Counted from the stretch's first letter, positions 46,900 to 57,377 are shown. The stretch: DNA of 64,000 bases from Timema cristinae (GCA_039000515.1 JBCFYV010002255.1:16454890-16518889), one strand, 5' to 3'. Notes: generated from the sequence alone by a model not told the origin. Numbers and translations: made by a program.

Positions 46900-47744
46900 T
46901 TAAGGCACTCGCCTCGGTCAGCGAGAAAGTATCAATCGCTCTCAGGCCACACGGCTTAAAATACAATGATCAGTGTGATTTTATGTAATTAACTCTCTTG
47001 TCTGTATAGGCTTATACTCCCTTTTCATTCATCCCCTACAATCACCCTTTGTCATGTCAAAGCTTAGAAATAAAACTACGAAACTTCTTATTTCATGGTA
47101 AATTGGAAAACTCGCTGTTAGTTTTCAAATATTTTAAAGTGTTTTTGTTATGACCCTGTCAAAAATATACTATATTTGTTAGAAAAGGGCTAAATCTAGA
47201 GCCTTTTTTTTCACTAAGCTCCAAAAATATGATTAAATAAAATGGTTAAAAATTAGCTAAATTTACATTTTCACACTTTTGTTTCTGTGATTAAAATTTA
47301 AAAAATATGGTGTTGTTAAGGAAAAAGAACCCTGTTGGAATCTTTCGACTTTATTTTGGCTTAAACCATATTTTAAAATAAAAGGGAATAGAAAGAGAAA
47401 AGAAAAGACCAAGCTTTGCCAAAAAGTGTGCAGTGCATTCGTATTTGAATGATACTTGATATTTTCCACGGTGACAAAAAGGGGGACAAAGCGACAAAGT
47501 TTCTTGTTAATTACTACGGTATGTCTCTATAATGGCAGAATGAAGATTTGTGCACAGTGCTCATCTGTAAAGACATTCTAAAGTGGTAAAAAAAATGGCA
47601 TTTTCAATGCACAAATCACAAATGATCCACTTGCAATAGTGTTCGTGTAGATTTACTATTTCAAGTCGTCTGTTAAGTCTTCAGTGATAACACACTTTTT
47701 TAATTTAAATTTTATATACTAAAAAGTAATATCTTTGATAGGCA
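46900..47744. other. No feature seen in intron
   Basis: Unassigned intronic DNA. A 68-codon minus-strand open frame near 47,263-47,469 has no motif and no splice context I can defend. Confidence 0.5.
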
Positions 47745-47914
47745 CGAGGACAAAGTGTCGGTTTCATAATTTTATGGTTTGATGGTGACAGAGAGGTAAG
47801 GGTCTGAAACAAGAGAGGTTGACTGAGGATGTTTCTTCTTCCCCCTCTCCACGCAAATACGAATATGTTTCCTCTAAAATTAATACTTTTTTTTATTCCT
47901 ATCTCACTATAGTA
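47745..47914 (+). repeat. SINE-C fragment
   Basis: Intronic. Body with CTTCCCCCTCTCCACGCAAA and weak head region. Tail lost at the border with repeat G. Confidence 0.5.
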
Positions 47915-47916
47915 AA

Positions 47917-48374
47917 TACTAGCCCCCTTCCCCGTAAAAAAATATGGTAGAGAATCCTGTAAAACAAAGATTCAAATCATCCATCATGTCAATATATAAA
48001 CAAAACTTTTTTTTTACTTATTTTTTTTAATACAGTCCTACCATCACTGTATATCCCCCTCCCTCTTTTTATCCTCCCTCCTATTTTCATCTCATTCCTC
48101 TTTCCTCATCCCTACCCCCTACCACCTACCAGTCGCCTTCACCAACCCGACTTTCCCTTCAACAACTTTTCTTCCCAATGACTATATAATACACTATCGA
48201 CATTTTTATGAGGAATAAATTTAATTTTCAAAATAAAATATAGCCTATGTTACTCGCTGATAATGTAGCTTTATATTGGTGAAAGAATTTTTAAAATAGG
48301 TCCAGTAGTTTTTGAGTTTATTCATTACAAACAAACAAAAAAAGATCAAATCTTTCCTCTTTATAATATTAGTA
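47917..48374. repeat. Repeat G, copy 2 (empty site)
   Basis: Intronic. Starts TACTAGCCCCCTTCCCCGTA and ends TTATAATATTAGTAT, matching 38,845-39,604 but without the inserted SINE-A. Confidence 0.8.
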
Positions 48375-48546
48375 TCTCCTATAGATGTGGATAGGCGGTA
48401 GGAGAATAAGATCGCGGAAAAATTCCCCTAAAATTGACTTTACAATATATTTCAGATATAAGACAGTAAAAAATATTAGTTATATTAAAAAAATACTACA
48501 AGTATTTTAAGTTATGATTACATGTCGTCCATGTTACTTTTCTTTT

Positions 48547-48765
48547 ATCACCACGTCTTAAGCTTCTACCCGTTAGGGTTATAATACTCTCATGTACTAA
48601 TTACACTAATGTGTTAGTGATTACGAAGGTTGAATATAGAGGAAGTGTAACCGAATTTACGTGGAGAGAGAGTGGAAAACCGTTTAGAGAAAACTCTCAC
48701 TTAATTCTACAGGGATCGAACCCCGATCTCCCTGTCATTGGTAGCCCATGCTAAGGTCTACTACC
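48547..48765 (-). repeat. SINE-C copy
   Basis: Intronic minus-strand copy. Tail (CACCACGTCTTAAGCTTCTA), body, B box near 48,713-48,725. Head decayed. Confidence 0.75.
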
Positions 48766-48789
48766 GTTCAGTAATTTAATCAAACCTTG

Positions 48790-49042
48790 GACCCGCTTCG
48801 GTGGTTTAATGGTATAGGGCGTCACTTTCACGTCATACTGGCATGTGAAAGGTGGGGATATCAGGCTTCTAATAACGGTCGGAACTATTGAGGGTGGCTT
48901 TTCCTAAATGGTTTTCCACTCTCCTTCCACGAAAATTCATGTAGATTACCTCTTAAAAATCCTTCCTTCCTCATACCTACCCATTGTAGTAATTATCATA
49001 TATGCGTATAATCTGAACAGGCAGTAAAACGTGGAGCTGTAT
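48790..49042 (+). repeat. SINE-C copy
   Basis: Intronic. Head CCCGCTTCGGTGGTTTAATG, decayed B box, body TAAATGGTTTTCCACTCTCC, diverged tail CGTATAATCTGAACAGGCAG. Confidence 0.78.
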
Positions 49043-49121
49043 AACAAAAAAAACTGTTTGAACATCATGTCACAATATTAAATGTATTCTACACCTACAT
49101 CCATTAATGTTTCCAGTCTAT

Positions 49122-49351
49122 AGCCTAGGTCAGTTTTTTATCCAAGCCATATACATTCCACCACCGTCTGGCTAGGCCTGTTAAGACTAGGATAGGCACA
49201 ACATCCAGTCCCCCGCTAGGCCACCGATTCATCACTGTGGAAGGGTAAACCCACATTTCACTCATGATAAATCTTTCGACCGTGCCGAGAATCGAACCCT
49301 GAAACCCTAGCTGAGTAGACAGATACGCTACCGACTGAGCTAAAGGGTCGG
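49122..49351 (-). repeat. SINE-D copy
   Basis: Intronic. On the minus strand: tRNA-like TTTAGCTCAGTCGGTAGCG, B box GGTTCGATTCTC, body GGGGACTGGATGTTGTGCCT, internal TTAACAGGCCTAGCCAGACG, end GGCTTGGATAAAAAACTG. Better preserved than the copy at 489-740. Confidence 0.82.
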
Positions 49352-50446
49352 ATAGTATTAAATTTATTCTAAATTATAAACTGAAATTTTAAACATATGT
49401 TTGTAGCCCTTTTTGAGAAATTTTGTCATAACATGTGTATTTTTGCTAATACAAATGTGAAAATATCTTACCATTTTTACACACACCCCCCTTGAATAAA
49501 TCACATGTCAAATCGAGATTTAGATATATTTGGTCTTATTATTTCTTTACAGATTATTTGTTTCAAACTTTTAATGAATACACACTTTTGTTGTAAATAG
49601 ATATATGAACGTTACGACTGAACAAATGTTGAAAATGAGAGTATAACATACCTAGATTAACAAATACAAACATTATAATATTTTTTCAAAAATGTCACCA
49701 GTATTATTGATTGAATTAAGTATATTTATCCTATTTTTCAATATACTCTTTTAAAATAAACTTGACTATGTGTTTTATATAATATTGCCCCGATGATCAT
49801 GAGAATTATTCTTCTATATATAAAATAAAAAGATTAATATCATTTGAACATAAGATTTTTTAGATGCAAGTTTTTCAATTAACAAATGATAAATTTTGAC
49901 GTAAAGTTAGTAAACTTGTAACAGACACAAATGCTTCCTTATAAAATTCTCACTAAATAATTTTCATCACAGCCGTATCTAGTGGTGTCCCTTGGAGGAG
50001 GGGGTGAAGTGGGGGGGGGGGGGGAAATAGAAATATCAGCAATAAAATATTTGTTTATTTCAACTTAATTTTCAGTCAATTAATTTATTGCCAGTTATCA
50101 AATTAAAAGCATTTACAGCCTCAGTTATGTTTTTAAAAATTACTTCAAAGGGGATTAAAAATTAAACCAATTCCCCCTCATCAGCCCTTTTAGGTTACTT
50201 TACTATGAGTAGTCATCAATAAAACTTACCTCCTTTCCAGCTGAAATAAATTTCCGGGTATGGCCCTGGTATTTTGTTTTCCTCCGCTCCATTAAATTTG
50301 GGCCAAAGTTTCTCTAATATTTAAAAACATAAAAGGTTCTATATACGAATTACTGATTAAATAATGTAATAGGACGTTTCAGTACCAACGTGTCAATTTC
50401 AAAAGTTCTCGAAATATTTATCTATTCATGATTGGTTTATTATTAT
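49352..50446. other. No feature seen in intron
   Basis: Unassigned AT-rich intronic DNA. G-run of 14 at 50,011-50,024. A donor-like GAG|GTAAGT on the minus strand near 50,230 has no ATG-containing exon next to it. Confidence 0.5.
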
Positions 50447-50688
50447 TTATCACCGCACCTTACTACCCATTCTGAATGTACGCTTAAGTACTAATTACGC
50501 TAATGGGTTAGGAATTGGGAAGGTTGAATTTAAAGGAAGTGAGCCCGCATTTGCGTGGAGGGAAAACCATTTAGGAAAACCCACCCCAGTTCACCCAACC
50601 TAGATTCGAACCTTGATTTCCCCGTCCTTGGCTGTCTAGCTCAACACGAAACTAGTTCGTTAGTTAACTACGCCACCGAGACGGGTTA
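50447..50688 (-). repeat. SINE-B copy
   Basis: Intronic minus-strand copy with head TTAACTACGCCACCGAGACG at its right end, B box GATTCGAACC, diverged tail. Confidence 0.88.
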
Positions 50689-50841
50689 CTAATAATGAAA
50701 TCTTAAAAATTGATCACCCAAAATTGTTTTGAAATAGTGTTATCTATAACCAAATATTTTCAAAACTATCAGTTAATATAGTATAAATAAACGATAGAAG
50801 GCAACTCTTAAACAAACTCAAATAAATTAAATAGATCATAC

Positions 50842-50859
50842 CTTCATAGAATCTGCCAT
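50842..50859 (-). CDS. Exon 1 of the secreted-protein gene (start codons)
   Basis: Minus strand ATG GCA GAT TCT ATG AAG followed directly by the donor GTATGATC. Both ATGs are in frame with exon 2, giving MADSMK or MK joined to GFILTVAFV. I prefer the second ATG (50,845-50,847) because MK+GFILTVAFVVTV is a standard signal peptide, but the first cannot be excluded. A start exon of two codons split from a long exon 2 is common in arthropod secreted and cuticle genes. A TATA box lies upstream at the expected distance. Confidence 0.65.
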
Positions 50860-50933
50860 AGATATATTATTCTCTGCTACATTCCGGTTTGCTTGCAATT
50901 TGAATGTGTCGGTTTTTGTTAAAGTTAACCGCT

Positions 50934-50943
50934 CTTTTATATA
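50934..50943 (-). promoter_or_regulatory. TATA box for the secreted-protein gene
   Basis: TATATAAAAG on the minus strand, 75-87 bases before the first in-frame ATG. A start of transcription about 30 bases downstream (near 50,900-50,912, where TTCAAATT could serve as initiator) would leave a leader of about 50 bases. Confidence 0.55.
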
Positions 50944-51187
50944 TATATAGACATACTTGATTTGAATCGTTGTTCAAATTATGTTTTGTAGACATTTAAA
51001 CACGTCTTGTGAGATAAATTCATGCGTGAAACGATTCGGCAGAAATAAGAGATTTCAAATAATGCTTAATTAACCATTTTTAAAGGATTTTTTTTTTAAC
51101 TTTGTCTAAGAGATAGTCTATGCTGAGAGTAGAAAACAAAGTCAAATATTCCAAACCACAGACATCGGTTCCATTAAATCAAACTAA

Positions 51188-51436
51188 AGTAATTATGTAA
51201 TGTGTTAAAGATGAGGAGGATGGAATTTAGAGGAATTTTACCCTCCTTTGCGTGGTATTATCCGCAATAAAATGGTTCATCATTTGAATAGTGGAGTAAA
51301 TTATTGGCTAGATCACCGTGTTCACATACTGTGGCATCGTATATATTATTATTGTCCGTTACTCGACTTTGTCCATCAGCAGTCTAGTCTACTGTGAGAC
51401 TAGCGCTTCAGACCATGCGGCCATAGAAGTAGGTAA
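51188..51436 (-). repeat. SINE-C, split by unrelated sequence
   Basis: Left part 51,190-51,255 (TGGAATTTAGAGGAATTTTA, TTTGCGTGG) and right part 51,365-51,436 (CATCAGCAGTCTAGTCTACT, ATGCGGCC) fit one minus-strand copy. About 110 bp of other sequence lies between, where the B box should be. Confidence 0.6.
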
Positions 51437-51898
51437 GTCGTGGATTATTATTTATTTATTTTAGTTTGTGAGGGCGTTCAAATCAAGTGTTATTTATTTT
51501 ATTCAACAAGTTTATATTAATGATTAGGCGAGACTAGAGAAAAATTGTCACCTCAAGAGAAAAATATTTTTAAGGCAATCTATTTTATCAATGTAATATT
51601 TTTCAGATGATATCTAACGGCTTTATAAATATTCTAAAATTTAATTTAGCGAGTCAAAAAGAAGGTACATTTGTTACACCTAGATTTTTTTAAAGGCCTT
51701 CAGGAGGACCGCTCTACCCGAGGTAGGTGGTGTTAGGTAACCTCTGTTTGTAAATTGATTGTTTTATTTTTGTCGGTCTCTTAGCTTTGTTGAGTATTCC
51801 TTAGAGAGCGCTTCCTTACCATTCTTGATGAATTTAATCAAATACAACTTAATATTTATGCATACATTTTATTTTAAGTATGCCTTATAAGTAGGTAT
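51437..51898. other. No gene seen
   Basis: Unassigned AT-rich sequence. Confidence 0.5.
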
Positions 51899-51899
51899 T

Positions 51900-51939
<40 letters not shown>

Positions 51940-51940
51940 A
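51899..51940. repeat. (CT)n(TA)n microsatellite
   Basis: About 12 CT followed by about 7 TA dinucleotides. Confidence 0.9.
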
Positions 51941-51978
51941 ATGTGACACTCAGATTGCAATATATATATAATATAATT

Positions 51979-52216
51979 GTGACACTCAGATTGAAATCAT
52001 AAGATATGTAATATTATTTTGTAAACATGGCTACTTTATGAGATGCCACTGTCTTTATAACAGTTGGGGAAATTTGGGGGCCCTTTCATATATATATATA
52101 TATAATATAAATATATATACCACATTTCCCCAACTGTTATAAAGACAGTGGCATCTCATAAAGTAGCCATGTTTACAAAATAATATTACATCTTATGATT
52201 TCAATCTGAGTGTCAC
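51979..52216. repeat. Palindrome, about 92-bp arms
   Basis: Left arm starts GTGACACTCAGATTGAAATC; right arm ends with its complement GATTTCAATCTGAGTGTCAC. The arms match almost base for base through ATGGCTACTTTATGAGATGC. The loop is (TA)-rich (52,088-52,120). A second short copy of GTGACACTCAGATTG lies just to the left at 51,944. Confidence 0.9.
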
Positions 52217-52769
52217 GAAAAAAAAATATGTTAAAAACATAACTTCATCTATAATTTTAAACACAATTTCGTATTAAGTATTAATATTCTCATCTTAGAT
52301 CAGATGCTAGGAAAACAAGATTTCTTTGTGCAGAAGCCACAAAGATGTAGTAACTGAACCACCAGTCAAACGGCAGCTTCATGGAGGTAAAGTGATCAAG
52401 TTCCCATCGTAGTCTACCGATAGATAGCACAACCAATACAGAAATTGATTATGGGTGATCACTATGTCCTGGTGAACCACTATGAACCGATCTCCCCTAC
52501 AAATAAAATAAATACAGTTTTAAATGTGGAGTATTACATATTGTCCGATTTTTTTTGTTGTTTTTTTGTTGTTGTTTTTTACTATACGAGGCCTTTTCGG
52601 TCTCGTTAACCTCTGATTGTTGGGAATCAACTTTTTTTTTTTTTTTAAAAGACCATTTATCTGTGCCTTTTTTAAAAATAAGGTATATCAATTAAATATC
52701 ATTCAGCATTCACCTAAAGTCAATTAAACATTACTAAAAAACTTTACTTGCTGAATTATTTAAATGAAT
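52217..52769. other. No gene seen
   Basis: Unassigned. A 64-codon minus-strand open frame is built from T/A homopolymers. Confidence 0.5.
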
Positions 52770-52960
52770 AAATATTGTATTCTTTAAATTGAAAAATGAC
52801 ACCTTGTCACGGGTTGATTCCTGGATAGCTCAGTGGTAGAGCATTGGCGTAATAACACAAAGTTACCGTATTCGATTCCCGTGGCCAGATTTTAATTTAA
52901 AGAATATTATATTTAGATGAGACTATAACAGTAACTAACAAATATAACATATTATATACT
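52770..52960 (+). repeat. tRNA-like SINE-F copy
   Basis: tRNA-like core CTGGATAGCTCAGTGGTAGA with a B-box-like ATTCGATTCCC. Flanks TTCTTTAAATTGAAAAATG and AATTTAAAGAATATTATATT are nearly inverted repeats. The same flank arrangement occurs inverted at 63,600-63,690. The acceptor ends do not pair as in a tRNA, so it is not a working tRNA gene. Confidence 0.65.
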
Positions 52961-53154
52961 TAATCTATCATGATAAAATGTTAGCTAAGACTTTTCAGAA
53001 GATGATAAAAATAAAACACTCTTAAAATATAACTAAACAAACATCTTATTTTCCTTATACCAATCAGTAAAATATCTAAAAACCTGTAATTCTGTGTTGT
53101 AATGTGAGTTGCTGGCTTGTGAATTAATTAATTAGTTTATGTATAGCCTGTGGG

Positions 53155-53551
53155 ACCCTCGGTGGTGTTGAGGTAAAGTGCTCACCCCTAACACCCAATG
53201 CATATAGGTTCAAACCCAGATGAGATCAACAGATTTATACTAAGCAATAAAAAAATCTGTAGCACAACTTCCTTCGGATGGGGAAGTAAAGCCATCGATC
53301 GTGGCATGTAAAAGAACCTTAGAATATATGTGAAGATACCTTTCCCGGAAAAATGTGTAAGCACTTTCTCGCTCGCTCGTAGAAATCTAGTGTGGAAGCA
53401 AGGGCAAACTATGGCCCTTTCTAAACTCCGCTAAGATATGAGATCTCTACCAGATAGCGCGGTCTAAACTAACCAGCTGAAGGGTTGAGTGCATGCGCGG
53501 CTCCGGATGGATAAAAATCATATCAGGCTCGACTATTTGGTTGAAGACTCA
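53155..53551 (+). repeat. SINE-E copy
   Basis: Head CGGTGGTGTTGAGGTAAAGT, B box GGTTCAAACCCA, TCTGTAGCACAACTTCCT, GGCATGTAAAAGAACCTTAG, GGCTCCGGATGGATAAAAAT. Pairs with 45,949-46,350. Confidence 0.83.
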
Positions 53552-53619
53552 TTTTATATATATATATGGCAAAGAGAATAGTGGAATCCCTTTAAATGTA
53601 TTAACATCTATATTAATGT

Positions 53620-54020
53620 TTAATATGCCTTAATTAATGTGATTATTTTAGTACGACGTTTTATTCATAATTGTGAAATTGTCACATCAAAATCTGATAA
53701 AAATGCATTATATAGTTTGGATTTTAAAAAACGATAAGAATATTCAAGGACGTTGTCTACCTGTGACGTCATGGTAGGTCAAAGATAGAATTTCTAATGT
53801 TAATAAATTTACGTTTTATTCGGTGAGTTTTAAAGATATAACGTCGAAACAAAAAAAAACATAATTTCTTGAATAGTTTAAAAAATAGTCCTAGAGTGAC
53901 CAATTTTTTTTTTTTTTTAGATTGAAGTATTTGTTTTTTGTAGACGTACTTTTTATAAATCATCTGAAATTAGTCCATTTGGCTTACTCACGAAAATGGC
54001 CTGTAGTAGTCTTCCTGCCA
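53620..54020 (+). repeat. Two-copy repeat H, copy 2
   Basis: Partner of 36,340-36,735. Shared words include CTGTGACGTC, TTTATAAATCATCT and CTTCCTGCCAGGATGTA. Identity unknown; its right end nearly abuts the following inverted-repeat element. Confidence 0.65.
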
Positions 54021-54516
54021 GGATGTAGATTAAAATTAGTACATGGAAGAATATGTCTATCTAGAATAGGAAACAAGTAAAATGTTATTTTAAAAAGTAA
54101 GTTAATGTTTTCAAAGCACAGCTAGTCTAGTGAATTTATAAACTCGTCAGATGAAGAGGGGAAGTACTATAAGTATATAAACAAGAGGTCTTGCAGGTTA
54201 GGCTGCTTATTTTCTTCACTCACTTTTTGTTTCCTACATTGGCGTCTATGTGTGATCGCTCTTAGACTGCTTAGGTGCGTCAGGCTAAAGATGCAACCCG
54301 CTTCGCAAGCTAAGCTTCGAAATTTCCAGGTAGTTGACGTCGTTAAAAACGCAAGATAAACTTAACCAGAACTAAGCATGCACCCAATTACATTTATTTC
54401 TATGTGTTAAGGCCTAACGTTTGGTCCACACGCTCGCTGTGAAATAGAAGACAGAATCTACCTCAATGGCGCAGCAAGTTGGCCCATGATGCATTATAAT
54501 GCTAGCTTAAAACAAA

Positions 54517-54812
54517 TGATTATTATTATTATTATCACCACGTCTTTCTACCCATTCGGGATATACGCCCTTACGCTAATGTGTAATGGTAGGGTGATTG
54601 TGAGATGAAATGGAGGACCTACAGTTTAACGTGGGATCCAAACCACGGTGGAGAACTGGCATTCCACACATTAACAAGCTGTGATTAATACACGTCTTGT
54701 CAGAGGTGGAGGAAGGGTTTGTTAATCACATAAATCTGTGCTGGGACCGAGGATTGAACCCTTGACCCCCAGCACAGAAGTACGACACCTTACCCTAGAC
54801 CACCAGGTCACC
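54517..54812 (-). repeat. SINE-A, long subfamily, inside inverted-repeat element
   Basis: Minus-strand copy with the TTGTGATTAATACACG type insertion and an (ATT)n tail. Flanks share TGATTAT, a possible short duplication. Its insertion post-dates the surrounding element. Confidence 0.9.
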
Positions 54813-55237
54813 CTAACTGATTATCAACATATTTTATTTTCTAGTGTGTATATATATATATACACTAGATTTTTGTCACAATGGATGTCTTCAAATTAAC
54901 ACGCTGTGTCGTGGCACAATCCAATAAATCGATAAACATGCTTTACATTAACGAGTTGTTTCAAATCTCCTCACAACGGCCAACGTAGCTGTCTACCTGC
55001 CTTTGGCTACAGCGCATGCGCACTGATTTTAGATGGTTGGTTCTGAGATTTTGATTGGCTCTCCCGTGCCGAACATCTCGGGCAGAGGCGGACTAAGTAG
55101 AGATGAGTTGAACTTTAGTGGAACAGCTCGCGCCGATTAGGCTGAAATCTTGTGATTGGCTTTGAACTAGTCACGTGACCATGTTTCTGTTCTGCGGTTG
55201 TTTTTCGGTGAACGTGTGAATCTACAGTAACACCTGA

Positions 55238-55306
55238 TCACGGCGATCGATCCCCGTATCTTTAACTTAGTTCTCCAATGCTCTACCACTGGACTATCCA
55301 GGTTTG
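55238..55306 (-). repeat. tRNA-like sequence (SINE-F type)
   Basis: Minus strand CCTGGATAGTCCAGTGGTAG with GGGGATCGATCGCCGTG near the B-box position. Mutated relative to the other F copies. Not a functional tRNA. Confidence 0.5.
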
Positions 55307-55790
55307 TTCTGTATCCAGGGCTATACGTCACTATTACGTGACCTTGTACGCCACCTTAAAGACGTTGCTTACTTGGTGATTTTTAAGCTATTTTTAAGCG
55401 GGTTGTATCTTGGCTATAAGCACCTAAGCACCATCACGCTTGGACGCCAATGTACGAAATAGAGAGGGAGAAAGATGATTGTGTCACCCTGCGAGTCCTC
55501 TTGTTTTATTTACTGATAGCAATTCTTCTCTTCCTCTGACGAGTAAACACACTCGCTCTAATATTTATGCCTGGGAGCTTTGACTTGCATTTAAAAATAT
55601 ATTTTTTTCTTGTTTCCTATTAACTTATAGATAGAAAAAAACTTTAAGATAAAAAACGCAGCGTTTTGGCAATGTTAGACATCTTTAAGAATTATTTAAA
55701 ATTCCATACTTTTTGTTTAAATGTTATATCTTTAAAAAAAACGCTGAAAAAAGTGTAGATACATTAAAATGGGAAGTCCTATCTTTATTT

Positions 55791-56036
55791 TAGCACCATG
55801 TCTTACTACCCGTTCGGGCTATAAGCTTATTTACTAGCTACACTAAGGTGTTAAGGATAGGAAGATTTTAATTTAGAGGAAGTGCACCTACATTTACGTA
55901 TAGGTATAGTGGAAAACCATTTAGAGAAAACCACCCTCTGTGCACCCAACTGGTATCGAACCCCAATCTCCTTGTCTTCAGCAGTCTAGTCTAACACGAG
56001 AGTAGAGCGTTAGACCATCCGGCTACTGAAGCGGGT
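55791..56036 (-). repeat. SINE-C with short target-site duplication
   Basis: Minus-strand copy with tail AGCACCATGTCTTACTACCC, body, B box GGTATCGAACCCC and head GTAGCCGGATGGTCTAACGC. AAGTCCT occurs at 55,774-55,780 and 56,037-56,043. Confidence 0.85.
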
Positions 56037-56279
56037 AAGTCCTCTTCACTAGCCGTGAAGTTACAAGCAAGAAAGGCATCGTCCTTTAAACAATCATCGT
56101 AAGATTCCATCACGAGTTTAGAATGTATTAAGTTTCAGCTTCCAGGTAAACGTTATCCAAAAGTCATTTTAGTGATTTACGAAGTATTTCCTCTGAATTT
56201 GTAGTTTATAATATATTTTTTTTTCCTAAAATGTTTGTCATATTTATCATAATGTACATTCCCTTTATCCTGAAAGATA

Positions 56280-56503
56280 CAGTAGCCCCATGGCTTCTTT
56301 GGTGCTGACTGACAGCTCACAATTGGGAGTTAAAAGCTTTGAAAAGTTACCTGTCCAAATTATGTAGCCCTACGCCAAACCATATGATCTTCAAAAACAT
56401 GTGTTTAGCAGGACAGTCAACATTTAGGTACATACCTAAATGTTGACTGTCAGAAGTCAGCTTCGAGCTGTCAGTCAGCACCAAAGAAGCCACGGGGCTA
56501 CTG
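56280..56503 (-). mobile_element. Tc1/mariner-like MITE (224 bp)
   Basis: Starts CAGTAGCCCCATGGCTTC, ends GAAGCCACGGGGCTACTG, flanked by TA on both sides (56,278-56,279 and 56,504-56,505). It is the inverted-orientation partner of 17,333-17,553. Confidence 0.87.
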
Positions 56504-56629
56504 TAGCAGTAGGCCTATTACTTTGGCGGATTACAGTATGATTATCTTATAATTGAATGTATCGAAAAATGAATCTTAGACACGAGAATCAAACCCATCT
56601 CTTTCTTATAATACATGAGTGAAGAATGG

Positions 56630-56705
56630 CTCTGAGTACGGAGTAGTAGAACAATGGCACGCTAAGTCAATGGTCCAGGGTTTAATTCTAGTGTCCAAGC
56701 TTTGT
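56630..56705 (+). repeat. tRNA-like fragment
   Basis: GAGTAGTAGAACAATGGCAC and GGGTTTAATTCTAG are spaced like A and B boxes. Weak. Confidence 0.3.
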
Positions 56706-56741
56706 TTTCCAATTTATTCTAATATGTTTTAAACACAACTA

Positions 56742-57062
<321 letters not shown>

Positions 57063-57109
57063 TTAAGGAAAGCTTTGCTACATTGTAGTTTAGACGAAGT
57101 GTACACCAC

Positions 57110-57310
57110 ATCCCACTATCAATTCAATTTATCCGCATATTTACACTAATGTCTTAGGTATGAGGAAGGTAGAACTCAGAAGAAAAGTACCAACATTCTC
57201 GTAGTAGGATAGTTATCACCCATTTAGAAAAATACACTTTCAAGTACACCAAGCCAGGAATCAAATTTTAAATTTTACATCACCGGTAGATCAGACACCC
57301 ACAGAAAGTG
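57110..57310 (-). repeat. SINE-C, strongly diverged
   Basis: Body words GAGGAAGGTAGAACTCAGA and the spacing fit SINE-C on the minus strand. Tail and head are decayed. Confidence 0.5.
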
Positions 57311-57377
57311 AGCTAGTCTCACATTAATGACAAACTTATAATTACAAGAGATGCTTTAATATATTGCGGCCCTTAAA

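Larger units (their letters stand above)
45052..50841 (-). other. Intron 1 of the secreted-protein gene
   Basis: Proposed 5.79-kb intron with donor AAG|GTATGATC at 50,841 and acceptor TTGTTTGCAG ending at 45,052. Both exon ends are phase 0. It contains at least nine retroposon-derived repeats in both orientations. The donor-acceptor pairing is by sequence and logic only; no transcript is available. Confidence 0.65.
54050..55640. repeat. Long inverted-repeat element (about 300-bp arms)
   Basis: Left arm about 54,050-54,365 and right arm about 55,345-55,640 are inverted copies: CCTACATTGGCGTCTATG against TTGGACGCCAATGTACG, AGATGCAACCCGCTT against AAGCGGGTTGTATCT, AAACAAGAGGTCTTGC against GCGAGTCCTCTTGTTTTA. 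The spacer holds a SINE-A and a tRNA-like sequence. No transposase is seen. It could be a fold-back element or an inverted duplication. Confidence 0.75.

Noticed and set aside
50221..50245. Alternative first-exon donor (GAG|GTAAGT) for the secreted-protein gene
   Set aside because: No in-frame ATG-bearing exon precedes it and no TATA box is nearby; the ATGAAG|GTATG site at 50,841 fits phase, promoter and signal peptide.
52806..52890. Functional tRNA gene
   Set aside because: The D-arm-like and B-box-like parts are present but acceptor-stem ends do not pair and the anticodon arm is not convincing; related copies with the same flanks mark it as a repeat.
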